Notes: generated by a model not told the origin, from the sequence alone. A stretch of 61,412 bases of DNA from Nocardiopsis chromatogenes YIM 90109 (GCF_000341185.1 NZ_ANBH01000163.1:1-61412); one strand, 5' to 3'. Counted from the stretch's first letter, positions 1 to 8,652 are shown. Translations and numbers: made by a program.

Positions 1-810
1 CTCGGTGTACTCACCGAGGATGCGCCGCACCTCATCGGGGTTCTCCTCGGCGTAGGCCAGGCCCTCTTCCATGGCGGCGGTGAAGTCGGCGACCAGCTCC
101 GGGTCCTCGGCCAAGAGCTGTTCGGAGGTGAAGTAGGTCGCCATGGACAGCTTCGGGTGGGCGTCGACGAAGTTCGAGGCGATCTCGGTGGCGCCCGCCT
201 CCAAGGAGGTGGTCAGGAAGGGTTCGGCCATCCAGGCGGCGTCGACCTCCTCGTTCTCCAACGCGGCGGGCATGTCGGGGAACGGGAGTTCGGTGAACCC
301 GACCTCGGAGGGGTCGCCGCCGTCCTTGCGGACCGAGTTGCGCACGGTGGTGTCGCCGATGTTCTCCAGGTTGTTCACGGCGACGGTGGCGCCCTCCAGG
401 TCGGCGGGGGACTCGATGGGGCTGCCCTCGGGCACCACGACGGCGCTGACGTCGGCGCCCTGCTCGCCGGTGGTGGCCGCACCGTTGGCGACCACCTGCA
501 TGGGCAGCCCGGCGTCGCGGGCCACCAGCAGGGAGGTGACGTTGCCGAAGGCGAAGTCGAGATCGCCGGCGGCCACACCGGGGACCGCCTGGGCGCCGCC
601 GCTGATGTTGCGGATCTCGGCCTCCAGGCCGCGGTCGGCGAAGAAGCCCTGCTCTACGGCGAGGTGCAGGGGGGCGAGGTCGACGATGGGGATGGCTCCG
701 ACCGTGATGGTGCGCGTGCCGTCCCCGTCGTCCCCTCCGCCGCCGCAGGCGCTCGCGGCCAGGGCGAGCGCCGCCGCGGCCGCGGCGGCGGACAGGAGTC
801 TGTGACGCAT
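1..810 (-). CDS. ABC transporter substrate-binding lipoprotein, NMT1/SsuA-like (3' end outside window)
   Basis: The reading frame starts with ATG at 810 behind a GGAGAG ribosome site and stays open to the window edge, so about 270 codons are seen and the C-terminus is missing. The N-terminus is a lipoprotein signal (MRHRLL, an alanine-rich stretch, then AASAC with the lipidated Cys near residue 23). The mature part reads like the NMT1/THI5 and sulfonate/taurine-type periplasmic proteins (VGAIPIVDLAPLHLAVEQGFF, then an NNLENIGD-like stretch). The family binds small organic ligands outside the membrane and delivers them to a permease/ATPase pair, which would lie beyond the left edge. It is divergent from the IclR regulator and carries the same operator motif as the pca operon, so uptake of an aromatic acid is plausible. 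The ligand is not shown by the sequence. Confidence 0.85.
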   Translation of the reverse strand, partial: MRHRLLSAAAAAAALALAASACGGGGDDGDGTRTITVGAIPIVDLAPLHLAVEQGFFADRGLEAEIRNISGGAQAVPGVAAGDLDFAFGNVTSLLVARDAGLPMQVVANGAATTGEQGADVSAVVVPEGSPIESPADLEGATVAVNNLENIGDTTVRNSVRKDGGDPSEVGFTELPFPDMPAALENEEVDAAWMAEPFLTTSLEAGATEIASNFVDAHPKLSMATYFTSEQLLAEDPELVADFTAAMEEGLAYAEENPDEVRRILGEYTE

Positions 811-889
811 CGGCTCTCCATTCGCAGGGGGGTGCGGCGGGCGCCGGGGCGCCCACCCGAGAGGGGGTTTGTGCGTCTTGCGAACGGCC

Positions 890-904
890 GTTCTGTTGGC
901 GAAC
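890..904. promoter_or_regulatory. Candidate PcaR operator, GTTC-N7-GAAC, upstream of the binding-protein gene
   Basis: GTTC at 890-893 and GAAC at 901-904 are separated by seven bases. The site lies about 80 bp upstream of the binding-protein start at 810. A further GAAC at 882-885 forms GAACGGCCGTTC (882-893) with the left half. The same 15-bp arrangement occurs at 1036-1050 and 2547-2561. Confidence 0.55.
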
Positions 905-1035
905 GTAATTGACGCTCCAGCCAGCGTCAACCCCATACGGCGGCCTCACCGACGGTGACCAGCCGGTCGATCCCTAACGAGATCGGACCACCGGACCTCT
1001 GTCCGCCGCCCCCGGCCGTCCTCCGCGCCCACCCT

Positions 1036-1050
1036 GTTCGGTATGAGAAC
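1036..1050. promoter_or_regulatory. Candidate PcaR operator upstream of its own gene
   Basis: GTTCGGTATGAGAAC, i.e. GTTC-N7-GAAC, lies 24 bp upstream of the regulator start at 1075, where autoregulation would be expected. It shares GTTCG and AGAAC with the site at 2547-2561. Confidence 0.6.
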
Positions 1051-1074
1051 ATTTCCGGGACCGAAAGGGAGCGC

Positions 1075-1905
1075 ATGTCCGACACCGACTCCGACACCGG
1101 CCCCACCGCACCCGGGCCGCGCGGCGACCACTTCGTCCAGTCCCTGGAGCGCGGCCTCGGGGTCGTCCGGGCCTTCTCCGCCGAGCGGCCGGAGATGACG
1201 CTCAGCGAGGTCGCCCGCGCCACCGGGCTGACCCGCGCGGCCGCCCGCCGATTCCTGCTCACCCTGGCCGACCTGGGGTACGTGCGCTTCGACGGCCGCC
1301 TGTTCGGGCTCACCCCGCGCGTGCTGGAGCTGGGGTACTCCTACCTGTCGGCGGCGGGGCTGCCCGAGGTGGCCCAGCCGCACCTGCAGGCGCTGGCCGC
1401 CGAGGTGCGCGAGTCGTCGTCGGTCTCGGTCCTGGACGGAGACGACGTGGTGTACGTGGCCCGCGCCGCGACCTCCAGGATCATGACGGTCGCGATCAGC
1501 GTCGGCACCCGCTTCCCGGCCTGCGTGACCTCCATGGGCCGAGTGCTGCTGGCCGGGCGGCCCGACGGCGAGCTGGAGGCCTACCTGGCCCGGCTGGAGG
1601 TGCCCGCGCTCACCGCGCACACCGTCGCCGACGCGGAGGCCCTGCGCGCCGAGCTGGACCGGGTGCGCGCCCAGGGGTGGGCCATCGTGGACCAGGAGCT
1701 GGAGGAGGGCCTGCGCTCGGTTGCGGCCCCGATCCGCGACCGGGACGGCCGGGTCGTGGCCGCCGCGAACGTGTCGGTCCAGGCCAGCCGCATGCCGGTA
1801 CGCGGACTGCGCACCGAGATCCTGCCCTCCCTCCTGGCCACGGTCGCCCGCATCGAGGCCGACCTGGAGATCGCCTCACGCACCTCGGGCCCGGCACGGG
1901 CGTAA
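1075..1905 (+). CDS. pcaR: IclR-family regulator of the beta-ketoadipate pathway (PcaR/PcaU type)
   Basis: The 276-residue protein has an N-terminal winged helix-turn-helix (about residues 20-80, VQSLERGLGVVRAF then LSEVARATGLTRAAARRFLLTL) and the C-terminal IclR effector domain (SVSVLDGDDVVYVAR, ASRMPV). These phrases are typical of PcaR/PcaU/PobR-type regulators, which sense beta-ketoadipate or protocatechuate. ATG 1075 is chosen because AAAGGGAG lies just before it; upstream in-frame sequence is low-complexity and would cover the operator. The gene sits directly upstream of the pca operon on the same strand but is separated from it by 690 bp of repeat-bearing sequence. The three GTTC-N7-GAAC sites are its likely targets. 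Activator versus repressor role cannot be told from sequence. Confidence 0.9.
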   Translation: MSDTDSDTGPTAPGPRGDHFVQSLERGLGVVRAFSAERPEMTLSEVARATGLTRAAARRFLLTLADLGYVRFDGRLFGLTPRVLELGYSYLSAAGLPEVAQPHLQALAAEVRESSSVSVLDGDDVVYVARAATSRIMTVAISVGTRFPACVTSMGRVLLAGRPDGELEAYLARLEVPALTAHTVADAEALRAELDRVRAQGWAIVDQELEEGLRSVAAPIRDRDGRVVAAANVSVQASRMPVRGLRTEILPSLLATVARIEADLEIASRTSGPARA

Positions 1906-1995
1906 GGCCCCGGGACCCGCCACCGAGAGGCGGACCGGAGGGCGGAAACGGCAGACCGGGCACCCCGCTCCGGCCCCGGCCGGGCGCCGAGCGGG

Positions 1996-2424
1996 CGGAG
2001 TGCGGGCAGAGGCCGACGACGACGCATGAGGGCGCCCCCACCTGCAGCACTGTCGGCCGCCCGGCGTGTGCGTGGTATCTGGAGAGGGCAGCGACGGCAG
2101 AGCCGGTCCCCCGCTCACAGGCCCCAGCCGGGCGACAGGTCAGCGGAGTGCGGGGCGGAAGGGCAACGACGACGGAGGTCGGCGGCCCTTGCGGCAGCGC
2201 CGACGATTGCACGGAGTGTGCGTGGTCGCTGTTCTGGGCGGCGACGGCAGAAGCGGGGCGGTTCCCGGGCCCTGCTTGCCGGGCGGCGGGGCCGGGGAAC
2301 CGCCCGGCTCACTCCGTCGCCGCCCAGAACAGCGACCACGCACACGCGCTGCGCTCGACAGCGCTGCCGGAAGGGTCACCGACCTCCTTCGTCGCCGCCC
2401 TCCACCACACCCCGCCGACCCGCC
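1996..2424. repeat. Three-copy intergenic repeat family with a perfect 32-bp inverted repeat
   Basis: Two direct copies (about 1996-2106 and 2142-2261) and one inverted copy (about 2314-2424) of a roughly 110-bp unit lie between pcaR and pcaI. The last two copies face each other. Their arms are perfectly complementary over 32 bases (2216-2247 against 2314-2345) and the pairing continues with mismatches out to 2174 and 2387; the loop holds a second stem (GGGCGGTTCCC against GGGAACCGCCC). Short strings such as GTGTGCGTGG, CGGCAGCGC and GGAGGTCGG recur in the copies. All six frames give only low-complexity translations, and I saw no further copy in this window. It resembles a miniature or REP-like intergenic element. 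Its activity and origin are unknown. Confidence 0.75.
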
Positions 2425-2546
2425 GTCCGGCCGGGGCCGAAAGCGGGCACCAGCCCCGCCGTCGGCGTCCCGCGCCCCGCCTCGGGCGGGGCGCCATATG
2501 CCGCCATGCCTTGACCGACGGTCCGGGCGACAGTAACGTCCTGGGT

Positions 2547-2561
2547 GTTCGCAAAGAGAAC
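2547..2561. promoter_or_regulatory. Candidate PcaR operator of the pca operon
   Basis: GTTCGCAAAGAGAAC (GTTC-N7-GAAC) lies 32 bp upstream of the pcaI start. A further GAAC half-site follows at 2577-2580; PcaU/PobR-type operators are known to combine a palindrome with an extra direct half-site, so this could be part of the same operator. Confidence 0.6.
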
Positions 2562-2593
2562 AATGATGCGCTATCCGAACGAGAGGGGGCGCG

Positions 2594-3454
2594 ATGATCC
2601 TGCCGTTGGACCGGGCCGTGGCCGAGCTCGTCCGCGACGGGGACACGGTCGCCATGGAGGGGTTCACCCACCTCATCCCGGTGGAGGCCGGTCACGAGGT
2701 CATCCGGCAGGGGCGGCGCGACCTGACCCTGGTGCGGATGACCCCCGACATCGTCTACGACCGCATGATCGGCGCCGGGTGCGCCCGCAAGCTCGTGTTC
2801 TCCTGGGGCGGCAACCCCGGGGTGGGCTCGCTGCACCGGTTCCGCGACGCCGTCGGCAACGGCTGGCCCCGCCCCCTGGAGCTGGAGGAGCACAGCCACG
2901 CCGGGATGGCCAACCGCTACGCCGCCGGAGCCGCCGGACTTCCCTTCGCCGTGCTGCGCGGCTACGCCGGAACCGACCTCGTCGGGCGCACCCCCACCAT
3001 CAAGCCCATCACCTGCCCCTTCACCGGGGAGGAGCTGGCCGCCGTGCCCGCGCTCAACCCCGACGTGGCGATCGTGCACGCCCAGCGCGCCGACCGCGCG
3101 GGCAACGTGCAGATGTGGGGCATCACCGGAGTGCAGAAGGAGGCGGTGCTGGCCGCCGACCGCGCCCTGGTCACCGTCGAGGAGGTCGTCGACACCCTGG
3201 AACCGGTCCCCGGCCAGGTCGTCCTGCCCTCCCGGGTCGTCACCGCGGTCTCCCCCGTGCCCGGCGGGGCGCGCCCCTCCTATGCCCACGGCTACTACGT
3301 CCGCGACAATGACGCCTACCGCGCCTGGGACGCCGTCAGCCGGGACCGCGACCGCTTCACCGCATGGCTCGACGACGAGGTGTTCGGCGCCGCGGGCCGC
3401 CCCGGGGCCCCGGACCGGGCACACGGCGAGGACAGGGAGGAACAGACCGCATGA
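2594..3454 (+). CDS. pcaI: 3-oxoadipate CoA-transferase subunit A
   Basis: The 286-residue protein is the alpha subunit of the CoA-transferase that moves CoA from succinyl-CoA to 3-oxoadipate, the first CoA step of the beta-ketoadipate pathway. It shows the family I features EGFTHLIPVEAGHEVIRQG, a glycine-rich SWGGNPGVGS stretch near residue 75 and ALNPDVAIVHAQRAD. The ATG follows GAGAGGGGG. It is the first gene of the operon and overlaps pcaJ by an ATGA, as expected for subunits made in equal amounts. The length fits the longer actinobacterial form. Confidence 0.93.
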   Translation: MILPLDRAVAELVRDGDTVAMEGFTHLIPVEAGHEVIRQGRRDLTLVRMTPDIVYDRMIGAGCARKLVFSWGGNPGVGSLHRFRDAVGNGWPRPLELEEHSHAGMANRYAAGAAGLPFAVLRGYAGTDLVGRTPTIKPITCPFTGEELAAVPALNPDVAIVHAQRADRAGNVQMWGITGVQKEAVLAADRALVTVEEVVDTLEPVPGQVVLPSRVVTAVSPVPGGARPSYAHGYYVRDNDAYRAWDAVSRDRDRFTAWLDDEVFGAAGRPGAPDRAHGEDREEQTA

Positions 3455-4227
3455 CCGCCACCGAGTCCCTGCCCTCCCCCTCCGCGGCCGACGCCGACGA
3501 GGTCATGACGGTCACCGCCGCCCGCGCGCTGGCCGACGGCACCTCCTGCTTCGTCGGCATCGGCCTGCCCAGCACCGCCGCCAACCTGGCCCGCCGCACG
3601 CACGCCCCCGACCTGTGGATGGTCTACGAGTCGGGCACCCTGGGCGCCTCCCCCGCCACACTGCCGCTGTCCATCGGCGACGGCGAACTGGCCGAGACCG
3701 CCGACAGCGTCGTCCCGGTCACCGAGGTGTTCAACTACTGGCTGCAGGCCGGGCGGATCGACACCGGCTTCCTCGGCGCCGCCCAGATCGACCGGTTCGG
3801 CAACATCAACACCACCGCCATCGGCGACTACGACGCCCCGGCGGTACGCCTGCCCGGCGCCGGCGGGGCCCCCGAGATCGCGGCCTCCTGCGGGCGGGTC
3901 ATCGTGATCGTGCGGCAGACCCCGCGCACCTTCGTCGAGCGGGTCGACTTCACCACATCGGTCGGCCACGGGAGCGGCCCCGGCGACCGGGAGCGCCTCG
4001 GGCTGCGCGGCGCCGGGCCGGTGCGCGTCATCACCGACCTGGGGGTGCTGGAGCCCGACCCGCGCACCCGCGAGCTGGTGCTCACCTCCGTCCACCCGGG
4101 CGTCACCGCCGAACGGGCGCGCGAGGCCACCGGGTGGGACCTGGCCCTCGCCCCGGACCTGGCCACCACCCCCGCACCCGAGCCGCACGAGCTGGCGGTG
4201 CTGCGCTCGCTCACCGGACGGGGCTGA
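3451..4227 (+). CDS. pcaJ: 3-oxoadipate CoA-transferase subunit B
   Basis: The 258-residue beta subunit of 3-oxoadipate CoA-transferase carries the catalytic glutamate in the YESG motif (Glu60), which forms the glutamyl-CoA intermediate, after the GIGLPSTAANLA glycine-rich helix. ATG 3451 overlaps the pcaI stop; the open frame extends further upstream, but that part is a shadow of pcaI. GRIDTGFLGAAQIDRFGNINTT and DFTTSVGHG are typical of the subunit. A 57-bp gap separates it from pcaF. Confidence 0.93.
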   Translation: MTATESLPSPSAADADEVMTVTAARALADGTSCFVGIGLPSTAANLARRTHAPDLWMVYESGTLGASPATLPLSIGDGELAETADSVVPVTEVFNYWLQAGRIDTGFLGAAQIDRFGNINTTAIGDYDAPAVRLPGAGGAPEIAASCGRVIVIVRQTPRTFVERVDFTTSVGHGSGPGDRERLGLRGAGPVRVITDLGVLEPDPRTRELVLTSVHPGVTAERAREATGWDLALAPDLATTPAPEPHELAVLRSLTGRG

Positions 4228-4284
4228 CCCGCCCCCGCCCACGACCGTCCACGCCCGCCCCGACCGTCCCCTGGAGGCCCCACC

Positions 4285-5460
4285 GTGAACGACGTGTACG
4301 TCATCGACGCCGTCCGCACCCCGTTCGGGCGCTACGGCGGCGCCCTGTCCGGCATCCGCCCCGACGACCTGGCCGCGCACGCGGTCTCCGGCCTCACCGC
4401 GCGCTCCCCCGGGCTCGACCCGGCCGCCGTCGACGACCTCTACTTCGGCGACGCCAACGGCGCCGGAGAGGACAACCGCAACGTGGCACGGATGGCGGCC
4501 CTCCTGGCGGGACTCCCGGTCAGCGTCCCCGGGGCCACCCTGAACCGGTTGTGCGGGTCGGGGCTGGAGGCGGTCATCGCCGCCAACCGGGCGGTGGCCG
4601 TGGGCGACGCGTCCCTGGTGATCGCCGGGGGCGTGGAGTCGATGAGCCGCGCCCCGTGGGTGATGGCCAAGCCCGAGAAGGGCTTCCCCGCCGGGCACCA
4701 GACCCTGCACTCGACCACCCTGGGGTGGCGGATGGTCAACCCGCGCATGGAACCCGCCTGGACCGCGTCCCTGGGCGAGTGCACCGAGCAGATCGCCGAC
4801 GAGTTCGGGATCGCGCGCGAGGACCAGGACGCCTTCGCCCTGCGCAGCCACGAGCGCGCGGCCGCCGCCTGGGCCAAGGGCGTCTTCGCCGACGAGGTGG
4901 TGGACGTGCCCGGGGCGGAGCTGGAGCGCGACGAGAGCATCCGCGAGACCTCCGCCGAGAAGCTGGCCGGGCTCAAGCCCGCCTTCCGCGACGAGGGCAC
5001 CATCACCGCGGGCAACGCCTCCCCGCTCAACGACGGCGCCGCCGCGCTGCTGGTCGGCGACGCCGAGGCGGCGCGGGCGGCGGGGCGCGAGCCGCTGGCG
5101 CGCATCGTCAGCCGGGGCGTGGCCGCGGTCGAGCCGAACCGGTTCGGGGTCGGCCCGGTGGCGGCCGCCGAGACCGCGCTGCGCCGGGCCGGGATCGGCT
5201 GGGGCGACCTGGCGGCGGTCGAGCTCAACGAGGCCTTCGCCGCCCAGGCGCTGGCGTGCGTGCGCAGCTGGGACGGGCTGGACCCGGACATCGTCAACCC
5301 CAACGGCGGGGCGATCGCCATCGGTCACCCGCTGGGCGCCTCCGGCGCGCGCATCCTGGGCTCGCTCGCCCATGAGCTGCGCCGCCGTGGCGGCGGGTGG
5401 GGGCTGGCCGCCATCTGCATCGGCGTCGGGCAGGGCCTGGCCGCCGTGCTGCACGCGTGA
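4285..5460 (+). CDS. pcaF: 3-oxoadipyl-CoA thiolase
   Basis: The 391-residue thiolase cleaves 3-oxoadipyl-CoA with CoA to succinyl-CoA and acetyl-CoA, the last step of the pathway. The nucleophile is Cys90 (NRLCGSG), with His348 in GHPLG and Cys378 in CIGVG, the complete thiolase triad. The start is GTG at 4285 behind CTGGAGG. Position between pcaIJ and pcaHG supports PcaF rather than a general acetyl-CoA acetyltransferase. Confidence 0.92.
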   Translation: MNDVYVIDAVRTPFGRYGGALSGIRPDDLAAHAVSGLTARSPGLDPAAVDDLYFGDANGAGEDNRNVARMAALLAGLPVSVPGATLNRLCGSGLEAVIAANRAVAVGDASLVIAGGVESMSRAPWVMAKPEKGFPAGHQTLHSTTLGWRMVNPRMEPAWTASLGECTEQIADEFGIAREDQDAFALRSHERAAAAWAKGVFADEVVDVPGAELERDESIRETSAEKLAGLKPAFRDEGTITAGNASPLNDGAAALLVGDAEAARAAGREPLARIVSRGVAAVEPNRFGVGPVAAAETALRRAGIGWGDLAAVELNEAFAAQALACVRSWDGLDPDIVNPNGGAIAIGHPLGASGARILGSLAHELRRRGGGWGLAAICIGVGQGLAAVLHA

Positions 5461-5474
5461 GAGGAGACGGGACC

Positions 5475-6266
5475 ATGGGCCAGGACACGGCCGCGGGCCG
5501 GGATACGGCCGAGGAGCAGGACACGGCGGCGGGGCGGGCCGCGCCCGCCGTCCCGGGCTACCGCCGGGACCCCGGCGTGCACCCGCCACTGGACTACCCC
5601 GGGTACCTCAGCACCGCACTGCGCCACCCGCGGCGCCCGCTGAAGGTCCTGCCGCACCTGCTGACCGAGGTCACCGGGCCGCTGCTGGGCGAGGACCGGA
5701 TCGGGCCGCTGGACCACGACCTGACCCGCCGGCACGACGGCGAGCCCCAGGGCCAGCGGATCACCCTGCAGGGACGCGTCCTGGACGCCGACGGGCGCCC
5801 GGTGCCGCACACCCTCGTGGAGATCTGGCAGGCCAACGCCGGGGGCCGGTACCGGCACAAGGGCGACAACTGGCCGTGCCCGCTCGACCCGAACTTCACC
5901 GGGGCGGGGCGGACGGTCACCGACGCCGTGGGGTGGTACTCCTTCACCACCATCCGCCCCGGCGCCTACCCGTGGAAGAACCACGACAACGCCTGGCGGC
6001 CCGCGCACATCCACTTCTCCCTGTTCGGGCGGGCGTTCACCCAGCGGCTGGTGACGCAGATGTACTTCCCCGGGGACCCGCTGTTCTTCCAGGACCCCAT
6101 GTGGAACTCCATCCCCGACCCGCAGGCGCGCGAGCGGCTGGTGGCGCGCTACGACCACGAGCGCACCGAACCGGAGTGGGCGCTGGCGTACACGTGGGAC
6201 ATCGTGCTGCGCGGGCGCGAGTCGACGGTGTTCGAGCACGAGCTGGCGCTGGAGGACGACGACTGA
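5475..6266 (+). CDS. pcaH: Protocatechuate 3,4-dioxygenase beta subunit
   Basis: The 263-residue subunit of the ring-cleaving intradiol dioxygenase carries the non-heme iron. All four ligands are visible: Tyr126 (GGRYRH), Tyr165 (GAYPW), and His178 and His180 (PAHIHFS). The LQGRVLDADGRPVPHTLVEIWQ stretch begins the intradiol core. The start is ATG 5475 after GAGGAGACGG, 14 bp downstream of pcaF; the first 25 residues are a variable, charged, repetitive extension (GQDTAAGRDTAEEQDTAAG). The enzyme opens protocatechuate to 3-carboxy-cis,cis-muconate. Confidence 0.95.
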   Translation: MGQDTAAGRDTAEEQDTAAGRAAPAVPGYRRDPGVHPPLDYPGYLSTALRHPRRPLKVLPHLLTEVTGPLLGEDRIGPLDHDLTRRHDGEPQGQRITLQGRVLDADGRPVPHTLVEIWQANAGGRYRHKGDNWPCPLDPNFTGAGRTVTDAVGWYSFTTIRPGAYPWKNHDNAWRPAHIHFSLFGRAFTQRLVTQMYFPGDPLFFQDPMWNSIPDPQARERLVARYDHERTEPEWALAYTWDIVLRGRESTVFEHELALEDDD

Positions 6267-6859
6267 TGGAGCCAACGACACCTTCACAGACCGTCGGGCC
6301 GTACCTGCACCTCGGGCTTCCGTGGCCGGATGGGCCCTATGCGCTCCGGCAGGGCGCGCCGGGGGGCGTGTGGCTGCGGGGCACGGTCACCGACGGCGCC
6401 GGAGCGCCGGTCCCGGACGCGCTGGTCGAGACGTGGCAGGCCGACCCGGAGGGCAGGTTCGACCACCCGGACGACCCGCGGGGCGCGGTGCGCCGCGACG
6501 GGTTCCGGGGGTTCGGCCGGTGCCCGACCGACGAGGCGGGCCGGTGGGCCGTGTACACCCTCAAGCCGGGGCCGGTGCCGGGTCAGGCGGGGTCCGCCGG
6601 GTCGTCGGGGTCCGCGGGCCGACCGGCCCTGCAGGCGCCGCACATCGACGTGTCGGTCTTCGCGCGCGGGATGCTGCGCCGCACGGTGACGCGGGTGTAC
6701 TTCCCCGACGAGGAGGAGGCGAACGGGCGGGACCCGGTGCTGTCGTCCATCACCGATCCCGAAGAGCGGGCCACCCTGGTGGCGGGCGCGGCGAAGGACG
6801 GCTACCGCTTCGACATCCGCCTCCAGGGGGAAGGAGAGACGGTGTTCTTCGACATCTGA
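6266..6859 (+). CDS. pcaG: Protocatechuate 3,4-dioxygenase alpha subunit
   Basis: The 197-residue alpha subunit shares the intradiol fold (TPSQTVGPYLHLGLP, GVWLRGTVTDGAGAPVPDALVETWQADPEG shortened here) but lacks the full iron ligand set, as usual. Its ATG overlaps the pcaH stop by one base. A Gly/Ser/Ala-rich insert (about residues 110-124) sits between YTLKPGP and the PHIDVSVFARG strand; this looks like a loop expansion by repeat slippage. The C-terminus (RFDIRLQGEGETVFFDI) is normal, so the subunit should be intact. Confidence 0.94.
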   Translation: MEPTTPSQTVGPYLHLGLPWPDGPYALRQGAPGGVWLRGTVTDGAGAPVPDALVETWQADPEGRFDHPDDPRGAVRRDGFRGFGRCPTDEAGRWAVYTLKPGPVPGQAGSAGSSGSAGRPALQAPHIDVSVFARGMLRRTVTRVYFPDEEEANGRDPVLSSITDPEERATLVAGAAKDGYRFDIRLQGEGETVFFDI

Positions 6860-7184
6860 CCGAGGACGGAGTACAGATGTCCTGTCTCACTCGAACCGAT
6901 GGGTCGACCTGCAGAGATACCGCCTCGATCGAGACGCCGCCGGGATCGCGTCCCCCTCGGGGCGGACAGCGGTCGACGCCGTCCCACCCCACCCGGGCGG
7001 CCGTCCGGGCCCCGCGGCAGGGATGCCCGGGCCGAGTGGGAACCGCACGGGTCGAAGGGGACCGGACGACGGAGGCGGGAACGGCACGGTGGGCCGCCCG
7101 TGGGGCGCGGGACGCGGCCGTCGACGACCCGGTCGGGGGCCACCGGGGGAACCGGTCGGCGACCGTGATCAAGGAGGTGCAGTC
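6860..7184 (+). other. Intergenic stretch inside the pca operon, no supported gene
   Basis: This 325-bp stretch separates pcaG from pcaB, much more than the other gaps of the operon. An open frame from ATG 6877 (MSCLTRTDGSTC) runs into pcaB in another frame, has low-complexity composition and no family I recognise. The pcaB ribosome site AAGGAGGTG is at 7171-7179. I saw no clear promoter or terminator. Confidence 0.5.
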
Positions 7185-8519
7185 GTGTTCGGAGACATGT
7201 TCGCCCGCGGCGCCGTCGCGGATGAGACCGGCGAGCAGGCCTGGCTCCGGGCGATGCTCGACGCCGAGGCCGCGCTGGTGCACGCGCTCGTCCGGGTGGG
7301 CCTGGCCGCGCCCGAGGACGCCGAGGCCGTGGAGGCCGCGCGCAGGGACGGCCGCGTGGACGCGGCCTCCGCGGCCCGGAGCGCCGCCGACTCGGCCAAC
7401 CCCGTCGTCCCGCTGGTCCGGGAGCTGGCCCGGGCCGTGGAGGGGCCCGCGGCGCGGCACGTGCACCAGGGGGCGACCAGCCAGGACGTCATGGACACCG
7501 CCGCGGTGCTGGTGGCCCGGCGCGCCGGGGGCGCCGCCCTCGCCGAAGCCGACCGGGCCGCGTGCGCGCTGGCCGGGCTGGCCGAGGAGCACCGGCGCAC
7601 GGTGATGCCCGGCCGCACCCTGCTCCAGCAGGCCCTGCCGACCACGTTCGGGCTGGTCGCCGCCGGGTGGCTGCACGCGGTGACGGGGGCGGCCGACGCC
7701 CTGCGCACCGAGCTGGACCGCACCCCGGCGCAGCTGGGCGGGGCGGCGGGCACCCTGGCCTCGCTCGGCGACCGCGGCCCGGCGGTCGCCGCCGCCTTCG
7801 CCGACCGGCTGGGCCTGGCCCGCCCCGCCCTGCCCTGGCACACCGACCGGGGGCCGCTGACGGCGGTGGCCTCGGCGGCCGCGCGGACGGCGGCGGCCTG
7901 CGGCAAGGTCTCCGGGGACCTGGTGCTGCTGGCGCAGACCGAGGTCGGCGAGGTCGCCGAGGAGGCCGGGCCGGGGGTCGGCGGGTCGTCGGCGATGCCG
8001 CACAAGCGCAACCCGGTGGCGGCGGTGTCGGCGCGGGCCTGCGCCGAGCAGGTGCCGGGGCTGGCGGCGACGCTGCTCACCGCGCAGATCCACCAGCCGC
8101 ACCAGCGCGCGGCAGGGCCCTGGCAGGCCGAGTGGCAGGCCTTCGACCGGCTGCTGTGCGCGACCGGGTCGGCGGCGGCGTGGACGGCCGACGCCCTGGA
8201 GCGGCTGCGCGTGGACCCGGAGCGGATGCGCGCCAACCTGGAGCTGGCGGGGGGGGTGCCGATGGCCGAGCGCGTCGCCTCCGACCTGGCCCCCGAGCTG
8301 GGCAGGCTGGACGCGCACGACCTGGTGCGGGAGGCGTGCCGGGAGGCGGCCGGGTCGGGGGCGGACCTGGCCGGGGTCCTGGACCGGAGGCTGGCCGGGC
8401 GCCGCACGGCCGAGCGGATCCGGGAACTGCTGGACCCGGCCGCGTACCTGGGCGCGGCCGACACGTTCATCGACGCGGCGCTGGACGCCTACCGCACCCG
8501 CCCGGAAAGGCCGTGGTAG
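7185..8519 (+). CDS. pcaB: 3-carboxy-cis,cis-muconate cycloisomerase
   Basis: The 444-residue protein belongs to the fumarase/aspartase lyase family. Visible signatures are HQGATSQD (about residue 94) and the flexible-loop signature GSSAMPHKRNP (residues 267-277). PcaB lactonises 3-carboxymuconate to 4-carboxymuconolactone. The start is GTG 7185 with an excellent AAGGAGGTG eight bases upstream; the longer open frame is rejected because it adds only Arg/Gly-rich sequence. Argininosuccinate lyase or adenylosuccinate lyase is unlikely given the pca context. Confidence 0.92.
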   Translation: MFGDMFARGAVADETGEQAWLRAMLDAEAALVHALVRVGLAAPEDAEAVEAARRDGRVDAASAARSAADSANPVVPLVRELARAVEGPAARHVHQGATSQDVMDTAAVLVARRAGGAALAEADRAACALAGLAEEHRRTVMPGRTLLQQALPTTFGLVAAGWLHAVTGAADALRTELDRTPAQLGGAAGTLASLGDRGPAVAAAFADRLGLARPALPWHTDRGPLTAVASAAARTAAACGKVSGDLVLLAQTEVGEVAEEAGPGVGGSSAMPHKRNPVAAVSARACAEQVPGLAATLLTAQIHQPHQRAAGPWQAEWQAFDRLLCATGSAAAWTADALERLRVDPERMRANLELAGGVPMAERVASDLAPELGRLDAHDLVREACREAAGSGADLAGVLDRRLAGRRTAERIRELLDPAAYLGAADTFIDAALDAYRTRPERPW

Positions 8520-8652
8520 GGACACGCCCGTCCGGGGTGCGTCCACCGGATCCGGGGACCGGCGACGCAGGATGCGACCAGCGGAAGCGGCACTCACGGC
8601 CCCAGGGGCAGCAGAGGCCGCGGAGCAGGAACCGACGAACGGAGGTACCCCC

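Noticed and set aside
38-949. Minus-strand frame 32-949 as a gene
   Set aside because: It is out of frame with the binding-protein gene, which has a signal peptide and family motifs.
3316-5589. Very long open frame on the minus strand across pcaJ and pcaF, and similar long frames elsewhere (9263-11995, 39847-43542, 46940-49672, 54833-60109)
   Set aside because: These are shadows caused by high GC in the third codon position; they have Arg/Gly/Ala-rich or His-rich translations and lie over genes with clear family motifs.
6877-7605. Possible gene MSCLTRTDGST between pcaG and pcaB
   Set aside because: Low-complexity translation, no family, and it runs out of frame deep into pcaB.
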